Origin: Stephanodiscus triporus
Lineage: Eukaryota > Bacillariophyta > Thalassiosirophyceae > Thalassiosirales > Thalassiosiraceae
Length of the DNA: 11,179 nt
Reading direction: 5' to 3'
NCBI GenBank assembly: GCA_036939755.1
Contig: JALLAZ010000940.1
Span: 1-11,179 of the forward strand
Below the pieces are notes generated by a model. It was not told where the DNA came from. It made no database searches and worked only from the letters and a program-made list of their open reading frames with translations. The position numbers were made by a program, and so were the translations under genes. This document shows positions 5,834 through 11,179 of this stretch, one piece after another (positions within the stretch are counted from its first letter, which is position 1; the number at the start of each line of letters is the position of its first letter).

Positions 5834-8800
5834 CACGAACCCTTGTGTTTATGGTCGGGACGGACGGGGGGGCGGATTGATCCTCACTCCGATCAGCTTT
5901 TGGTTCGAGGTTTCCTCAAATATCGTGCTACGCGCGGGTGGTGCGAGATCAGGGCCGCCGGCCCCAACCTGTGGTTTGCCGCGGTGCAGGCGTTGGGCTT
6001 CCAGATCGCCTCAATTCGGAGCAATTACACGCCCTTTGTGGATCTCATCCGCCCGTTCTGCGGGAGCGCGCGTGTTCTCTCGGCGCAGCCACGGCGCTTC
6101 AACTCGCTCCCGGACATTGTCTTCCTGGATCTTGGGTCGCTGCCGTGGGGCCAGGGATCCGACAAGTATTGGGAGGGCTGGCGCACGACACATGTCTTCT
6201 TCTGTTCGGGCGAGGACACGGACGCCGACGATGGGGTGCGGGCCGCTCCCCCCCCTCCGTGCCCCCCGGGGTGGTCCTCACGGTCGGTTGCCCTCTCCCA
6301 CCACGAGGCAGGGGGGACAACCTCGGGTAGATGGACTGTGGTTGCTTGGTACCCGCCTCTCATTCCCTTCTCGGAGCCCGTGCCGGTGGTCCCACAGTCT
6401 TGGTTTCCCCTGTTTAGCTACATCAAAGACAGGGAACGGGCCACACCCCACCCACCCCCGCCTGACGGTGGGGTCCTTGCAGAGGCCTCTGTGGTCCGGG
6501 TGGATGGTTTGGTCCAAGACTGGGGGCTCTTCCCCGCGTCCGATTTGGCCTCGGAGGTCCTTGTGCAATGCTCTTTCAGTCCTACGGGGTACGGTTCTCG
6601 GCGTCTCACGGGGCCTGAACTCGGGGGTTTGTGGGATTTGCCCATTTCAGTGCTGGATACACTGCAAGGACAGGACTCAACAACGATTTTGCAAGGTTTC
6701 TTTCAGTCGGCCCCTACCAAGATCCTCTTCGCGGGGGCCGATTTCTTGCTGACTGCGTCTTTCCGGGGGGGTTTAGGTGGTTTAAAGAGGGGGTTACAAC
6801 AGGGTCCGGTGGGGGGGCCCAGGCCGATTTTGGACTCCGCTCTCGGGCTCGCTCGGCCATTGGACCACACTTTCGAGCTTGCGGAGGTGGTAAAGGGGGA
6901 TTCTCAGAAGGCAGATGACGCGGCTGTCCCTGATCAACTGTGGCTCCACGCTTTTTTGAGGGGATACGCCGACCGGGACCCCCCTTCCGGTTGGCAGGCC
7001 TCTATGCCAGGATTCAGGGCTTTCGGGTTGCGGTATTGGAGGCGGCGAGCGGTCCGGGGTTATTTTAAATGGCGCCATTCAAACATACCATGGCAGTCCA
7101 ACCTGCCCACCCCAGCGCAGATGGTCCGCTGGAGGATGGGGATGGCGTTTGGACACCTTCGGCCAGTGTATGAGTGGACCGCCAAAGGCAGGTTGGCCTA
7201 CAACAAACAATGGGCCCTGCTTCGGAACTCGGAGGAGGGCGCGGCCACGGTGGAGGCAGGTTTTGACGCCATCCGGCGTTGCGCAAACGCCAGCTGGTTC
7301 GAATGGTTGGAGGGGTCGGCACCCCTATTTTGGAATTGGCCCAAGGAGTACCAAAGGGAGGTCAGAGATGGCCAGCCGCACTTTATCACTGGTTCGTTCG
7401 CCCCCCCGTACCTCCGCCCTCAGACGAAGCACAAGGACCCGGCAAAGCAAGAGTTGATGCGGGCCAAGGTGGTGAAGGTACGAAGGCTGGAATACATTAG
7501 GGCTGGAAGGGTGGTGAGTGGGACGAGCTTCTTCAGTGTGGACAAGGGGGCAACTGACATCAGGATGGTCTACAATGGGACCAGCTGTGGTCTTAACGAT
7601 GTCCTCTACGCCCCACACTTCGGGTTGCCCACTGTTCGAGCGACGCTGAGGGCAATATTACCGGGTTACTTCCAATGCGACCTAGATGTGCAAGACCAGT
7701 TCCTGAATTACAAGCTTCACAAGAGTTTGCGGGAGTATTCGGGGGTGGACGTCCGGGGGGTACGCTCGCTGGCCGCCGAGGATGCGGTTTGGGAAAAGCC
7801 ACGGCCTGCAAGGTGGGAGCGCTGGGAAAGGAACTGGATGGGTCTCAGGGACTCGCCTTACAGAAGCCTTCAATGGCAGGTCCGCCTGAAGCTGGTGGCC
7901 TATGGGGACCGGAAGAACGTCGCGAATCCATTTCATTGGGACCGTGTCGTGCTCAACTTGCCAGGTTCGCCGGGCTACAGGGCTGATCTGCCGTGGGTGA
8001 TGAAAATACGCATAGACGGCCACATCGCTGCAGAGATATTCGTGTATGTGGACGACGCACGGGCCATAGGGCACTCAGCTGAGATGGCTTGGCGAGTCGC
8101 TAGGTGCTACGCGGCCACTTGTGCTAGGCTCGGGGTACAAGACGCGGCGCGAAAGCGTACTTCGGCCTCGAGGACGCCAGGGCCGTGGGCCGGCACGGTC
8201 ACACACACGGACCAGGACCAAGTTTGTGGAATGGTCTCGCAGGAAAAGTGGGACAAGACACAAGCCTTGATACGGGAGCTTGACGGGATGTTAGCTCGGG
8301 ACCTCCTTCCTTTACAACGCCTCCTAGAGATCAGGGGTTTCTTGATCTATGTGGTGCGAACGTACCCCTGGTTAAACCCCTACATCAAGGGCCTGCACCT
8401 TACAGTGGATTCCTGGAGGCCAGGGCGGGCGGCGTCAGGTTTTAAGCTGAAAGGGGAGGAGTTGGAACAAGCCATGGCAATTTGGACTGCCAGTCGGGGA
8501 CTGCCATGTCGAAGGGAGGACGAGGATGGGCTTGAAGAGGCCAGCCCCACCCCCCTGCATTCCTCAGACGAGCCCCCGGGAGACGTAAGACCCGTGGCAA
8601 GGCTGAGGCGGGACATAGATTGCTTGCTCGAGCTGACCAAGTCGCAGCAACCCCCGCGACAGTTGTATAGAGCCAAACACGTCACGGCTTTCTTCGTCAT
8701 TGGGGATGCCAGTGGGGCGGGAAAGGGGGTCGCGGTGGTAGAGCAGTACGGCGTGGACTATGAGGCCGGGTCCTGGAAGGTGCAGTGGAGGAAGGAGTCC

Positions 8801-9841
8801 TCCAACGTGAGGGAGGCGGAGAACTTGACCGACCGTATCGAGAGGCTGTCGGAAGGGGGCACATTATTCGAACATGAGGTATTCGTGCTGACAGATAACT
8901 CAGCCTTTGAGGGGGCGTATTACAAGGGCCACTCACCAAGCGAGAAGTTGAATGCCATCGTATTCAGACTGCACAAGACGGAGCGCGATGGGGGCTTCAT
9001 TTTGCGAGTCCTTCACATTTCGGGGAAGAGGATGAAGGCTACAGGGGTGGACGGCCTCTCACGAGGGGATCTAACAGAAGGGGTGCTCGCCGGGGTAGAC
9101 CCTTTCACATTCCTCCCTTTTAACCTGGGGGCGGATGAGAGGTCCAAGGGTGCAGTGAGCACTTGGGTGCGGAGCTGGTGGAGGACCAAGAAAGGAGAGG
9201 ACTGGGGCGGTCTCTCGTTGGAAGAAGTCACAGCCGAATCCATGTTCGAGCTCAAGAACCTGGAGGCGGGAAGGCTGTGGCTTGTGGCCCCAGCAGTCAT
9301 GGAGACGGCCCTGGAGCTGTTTTGCGAGGACCGGATGGCCCACCCCCAGTGGCCGCACGTGTTTGTAATCCCACGTTTGATGACGCATATGTGGAGGAAA
9401 GACTTGGGGAAGGATGCAGATGTACTTTTCACCGTTCCTGCGGGTGTAAATTTTTGGGCCTCTGGCCAGTTCGAGCCTCTAATAATTGCCATCGTTTTCC
9501 CCCTTGCGCATGTACCAAGGTATACAGGACCCTGGCTGGTTAAGGGAACTGACGAAGGGGCACGATACGAACGGGCTCTTACTGACGGGTTCAGGGGAGA
9601 TGACCCAGGGGAATTACATGAGCTGGGAGGGAGCTTGCAACGCGTGTGGGAAGATGCGGCGAGCGGGTCACGGGCTGTTCTGCAGCAACTTCTTGCTTGG
9701 GCGGGGGGATTTTCGCCCGTGCAGAAATGTTTGGTGCGGTCCGTGTTACCGAGAGGCCTCAAGCGATCCCTTTCCGAGACTGGACAAGAACGGAGATGCA
9801 AACGGCTCCGACCTGGATCTGGGCACACAAGAGTCGCCTGA
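5774..9841 (+). CDS. Pol: reverse transcriptase and RNase H of DIRS-order element (ORF2)
   Basis: This frame opens directly after the Gag TGA and has no ATG until 7004, so it is most likely translated as a Gag-Pol fusion. An ATG start at 7004 would remove about 410 residues but keep RT. The N-terminal region (about 5774-7300) is unassigned. RT lies at about 7430-8212. Motif A is DVQDQF with the catalytic Asp at 7685-7687, a motif B-like MGLRDSP lies at about 7838-7858, and YVDD is at 8045-8056. RNase H lies at about 8675-9076. Its acidic residues are Asp at 8705 (GDAS), Glu at 8813 (NVREAE), Asp at 8894 (LTDNS) and Asp at 9050 (GVDGLSRG), with a preceding His in LHISGK. A further unassigned domain (about 9140-9540) has W-RKDLGKDADVLFTVPAG and EPLI-AIVFP motifs. 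The last 332 bases overlap the recombinase gene in another phase. No aspartic protease or DDE integrase motif is evident. The RT/RNase H call is firm; the start is not. Confidence 0.88.
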   Translation, partial: QGGPSPLVAAVNLVSSGITAHEPLCLWSGRTGGRIDPHSDQLLVRGFLKYRATRGWCEIRAAGPNLWFAAVQALGFQIASIRSNYTPFVDLIRPFCGSARVLSAQPRRFNSLPDIVFLDLGSLPWGQGSDKYWEGWRTTHVFFCSGEDTDADDGVRAAPPPPCPPGWSSRSVALSHHEAGGTTSGRWTVVAWYPPLIPFSEPVPVVPQSWFPLFSYIKDRERATPHPPPPDGGVLAEASVVRVDGLVQDWGLFPASDLASEVLVQCSFSPTGYGSRRLTGPELGGLWDLPISVLDTLQGQDSTTILQGFFQSAPTKILFAGADFLLTASFRGGLGGLKRGLQQGPVGGPRPILDSALGLARPLDHTFELAEVVKGDSQKADDAAVPDQLWLHAFLRGYADRDPPSGWQASMPGFRAFGLRYWRRRAVRGYFKWRHSNIPWQSNLPTPAQMVRWRMGMAFGHLRPVYEWTAKGRLAYNKQWALLRNSEEGAATVEAGFDAIRRCANASWFEWLEGSAPLFWNWPKEYQREVRDGQPHFITGSFAPPYLRPQTKHKDPAKQELMRAKVVKVRRLEYIRAGRVVSGTSFFSVDKGATDIRMVYNGTSCGLNDVLYAPHFGLPTVRATLRAILPGYFQCDLDVQDQFLNYKLHKSLREYSGVDVRGVRSLAAEDAVWEKPRPARWERWERNWMGLRDSPYRSLQWQVRLKLVAYGDRKNVANPFHWDRVVLNLPGSPGYRADLPWVMKIRIDGHIAAEIFVYVDDARAIGHSAEMAWRVARCYAATCARLGVQDAARKRTSASRTPGPWAGTVTHTDQDQVCGMVSQEKWDKTQALIRELDGMLARDLLPLQRLLEIRGFLIYVVRTYPWLNPYIKGLHLTVDSWRPGRAASGFKLKGEELEQAMAIWTASRGLPCRREDEDGLEEASPTPLHSSDEPPGDVRPVARLRRDIDCLLELTKSQQPPRQLYRAKHVTAFFVIGDASGAGKGVAVVEQYGVDYEAGSWKVQWRKESSNVREAENLTDRIERLSEGGTLFEHEVFVLTDNSAFEGAYYKGHSPSEKLNAIVFRLHKTERDGGFILRVLHISGKRMKATGVDGLSRGDLTEGVLAGVDPFTFLPFNLGADERSKGAVSTWVRSWWRTKKGEDWGGLSLEEVTAESMFELKNLEAGRLWLVAPAVMETALELFCEDRMAHPQWPHVFVIPRLMTHMWRKDLGKDADVLFTVPAGVNFWASGQFEPLIIAIVFPLAHVPRYTGPWLVKGTDEGARYERALTDGFRGDDPGELHELGGSLQRVWEDAASGSRAVLQQLLAWAGGFSPVQKCLVRSVLPRGLKRSLSETGQERRCKRLRPGSGHTRVA

Positions 9842-11108
9842 CAGATACCGCTGTGGCCGGAACGGTGATCATTTGATGGGGGTCCCGTTCGAGTGCGACC
9901 TATGCTCGTTTCGAAATGTGACCGGGAGGGATCCAGTGCTAGGAGACTACAATGACCACTTCACTCTGGTGTCTATACGGAGGGTGCTATTGGATGTAAT
10001 GTGGGCAAGGGAGCCTGACACAGTAGCCGGGAACTGGGCACGGAGCCGCAGGGATTACGTGACTGCCGTAAGCCATCTAAGCCTCCGCACCGAGTCCCTA
10101 CTGCCTGCGTTGGGCAACCCTACTGTTAGCGACAGACTGGGCCTTGGAGTCGCTATACTCACGGTAGTCACATCGCTGCGGGCAGGTCAGAACTCGTTGA
10201 CCATTCAGTACGACACCATGCGGAAGACGCAGACCTGGTATGGGAATGCTTTTGATGCAGGGAGGGAATACGCCTGCGACACGGTTGTGGGGCTAGACCA
10301 AAAGAAACAGTATCTGTCCCACAGCCACACGTTCGGAAAGTGGTTCAGCAGGTTCATGAGGGGTGCCCGCCTTCGGATGGGAATGATCAGGAGACAGAAC
10401 GAGGCACTGACCTCAGCTATGGTGCTTGCGATGTGCAGGCGGGCCGAGGCGGATTGGAGGACGGCGCAGAGTGCGGGGAGGAGGATCGAGGTCGAGGATA
10501 CAGTTTGTTTCATGCTACTCGGGTTCGGGTCCGGACTGAGGGGGGAAGAGGTACCGTTGGTAAGCCTGGAGGGACTGCTTACCTTCTGGAAAGAGACCAG
10601 GGAGGAGGAGGACAAATATATGATGATCACCCTGAGAGGGAGGTTCAAGGGGGAGGTGGATGAACGGTGGCACATCGTGCCGATCTGCGACGAGACCCGA
10701 TCCGGAATCCCCTTCCGCCTTTGGATGGAGCGCATAATGTACCGACGCGTGGCACTTCAGGGCAAGACCACCGGGTGGCTATTTGAGGAGAAGACAGGCA
10801 AGAGGGCAAAATTTGGGAAATACCAGGACTACTTCAGGTCTCTGATTGAACGCGTGAGAGAGGAGGACCCGAAGCTTCTGCCAAGTGCCATAGAAACAAC
10901 GGACTTTAGCCTCTGGCGCTCACTCCGCCGGGGGGCAGTGCTGGAGACCACGAACCATGGAGTTGATGTGCAGGTGATCGAGCTCATCAACAGGTGGCGC
11001 AAGAAAGAAGCAGCTCGTGGGTCAGAGGCGGGGCTCCCCATGCGCCAGGTGTATACTCAAGTGCGGAGCACCTTGCCCACCATGAAGGAATTTTCGAGAG
11101 CGTTGTAA
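9510..11108 (+). CDS. Tyrosine recombinase with Cys-rich N-terminus (ORF3)
   Basis: This encodes a 532-residue protein from the first ATG of a frame that opens at 9486. It would integrate the circular DNA intermediate by covalent Tyr chemistry in the nucleus. Residues 43-79 hold a Cys array (C43, C46, C58, C71, C76, C79), followed by a GDHLM....ECDLCSFRN segment (C115, H121, C129, C132), so a zinc-binding module is likely. A helical core-binding region follows (about 150-310). The catalytic domain shows box I Arg (GLRGEE, codon 10539), box II RSLRRG (Arg codon at 10926), W in NRWRKK (10995-10997) and Tyr in QVYTQV (11052-11054). The box II position usually held by His carries Arg. The start overlaps Pol by 332 bases in the +1 phase, so translation may use internal initiation, frameshifting or a separate mRNA. 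Stop TAA is at 11106-11108. Confidence 0.85.
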   Translation: MYQGIQDPGWLRELTKGHDTNGLLLTGSGEMTQGNYMSWEGACNACGKMRRAGHGLFCSNFLLGRGDFRPCRNVWCGPCYREASSDPFPRLDKNGDANGSDLDLGTQESPDRYRCGRNGDHLMGVPFECDLCSFRNVTGRDPVLGDYNDHFTLVSIRRVLLDVMWAREPDTVAGNWARSRRDYVTAVSHLSLRTESLLPALGNPTVSDRLGLGVAILTVVTSLRAGQNSLTIQYDTMRKTQTWYGNAFDAGREYACDTVVGLDQKKQYLSHSHTFGKWFSRFMRGARLRMGMIRRQNEALTSAMVLAMCRRAEADWRTAQSAGRRIEVEDTVCFMLLGFGSGLRGEEVPLVSLEGLLTFWKETREEEDKYMMITLRGRFKGEVDERWHIVPICDETRSGIPFRLWMERIMYRRVALQGKTTGWLFEEKTGKRAKFGKYQDYFRSLIERVREEDPKLLPSAIETTDFSLWRSLRRGAVLETTNHGVDVQVIELINRWRKKEAARGSEAGLPMRQVYTQVRSTLPTMKEFSRAL

Positions 11109-11179
11109 GGGAAGACCTTCAAGAAATCTGTACGGGGGGGTTTTTCTCATAGTTTATGATTCATCTTTGGACTTGTTGA
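11109..11179 (+). other. Start of element 3' region, cut by window edge
   Basis: The 71 bases after the recombinase stop contain no gene. They include a seven-G run joined to a five-T run (11134-11145) and then AT-rich sequence. In this order of elements the terminal repeats follow the recombinase gene, so they should begin here or just beyond. A 16-base segment at 11162-11177 matches 2357-2372 at 14 positions, which is only suggestive. Confidence 0.4.

Larger units (their letters stand above)
2700..11179 (+). mobile_element. Tyrosine-recombinase (DIRS-order) retrotransposon, right end outside window
   Basis: Three plus-strand frames in the order Gag-like, RT/RNase H and tyrosine recombinase define a DIRS-order retrotransposon in the broad sense (DIRS, PAT, Ngaro). 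These elements use a tyrosine recombinase in place of a DDE integrase, have split direct or inverted terminal repeats rather than LTRs, and usually make no target-site duplication. The Pol protein has a YVDD box and a full set of RNase H acidic residues. The last protein has the Arg...RxxR...Tyr signature. The left boundary given is arbitrary: it lies somewhere in 2352-3112. The right terminal repeats are beyond the window. All frames are open, so the copy may be recent. I cannot decide between the PAT, Ngaro and DIRS1 lineages because that depends on the terminal repeats. Confidence 0.85.

Noticed and set aside
5900..6300. A cytosine-5 DNA methyltransferase domain at the start of Pol
   Set aside because: Some retroelements carry such domains, and the composition (aromatics, a GQGSD stretch, a PCPP) prompted the thought. 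There is no F-x-G-x-G SAM motif or catalytic PCQ-type loop.
3113..11108. LTR retrotransposon or retrovirus-like element
   Set aside because: There is no DDE integrase, no aspartic protease motif and no visible LTR pair. A tyrosine recombinase follows RT/RNase H instead.
9510..11108. Stand-alone Crypton DNA transposon
   Set aside because: The recombinase gene overlaps a Pol gene with RT and RNase H in the same orientation, so it belongs to a retroelement.

Overview
The window looks like nuclear DNA of a eukaryotic microalga. A diatom or related stramenopile is my best guess, and it is an inference. The reasons are an intronless, GC-rich host gene with long Asp and Gly runs encoded by trinucleotide repeats, a eukaryotic type of membrane transporter, and a large retrotransposon of a kind found in algae and protists. 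There are no bacterial operon features, ribosome binding sites, tRNA or rRNA genes, or CRISPR arrays.

Layout. Positions 1-176 are the short 3' flank of the host gene and hold only weak direct repeats. Positions 177-2351 (minus strand) encode a 12-helix major facilitator transporter that resembles the FLVCR/SLC49 branch. Positions 2352-3112 form a non-coding divergent spacer rich in short inverted repeats. It must hold the transporter promoter, the left end of the retroelement and the element's leader. Positions 3113-11108 (plus strand) form the coding core of a tyrosine-recombinase retrotransposon (DIRS order, in the broad sense that includes PAT- and Ngaro-like elements), with three intact open frames: a Gag-like protein (3113-5773), a Pol protein with reverse transcriptase and RNase H (5774-9841), and a tyrosine recombinase with a Cys-rich N-terminus (9510-11108). 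Only 71 bases follow the recombinase gene, so the right terminal repeats are outside the window.

How the parts fit. Gag would package the RNA, RT/RNase H would copy it, and the recombinase would insert a circular DNA copy. No DDE integrase or recognised aspartic protease is seen. Two translational arrangements stand out. First, Gag and Pol share one reading frame interrupted by a single TGA at 5771-5773. The Pol frame then has no ATG for about 410 codons, which points to stop-codon readthrough. Second, the recombinase frame overlaps the end of Pol by 332 bases in the +1 phase, and much of the recombinase Cys array is written inside that dual-coding stretch. All frames stay open across many long G runs, which suggests a recent or still functional copy.

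Limits: homology calls come from reading motifs by eye. Element ends, exact family and host species could not be determined.
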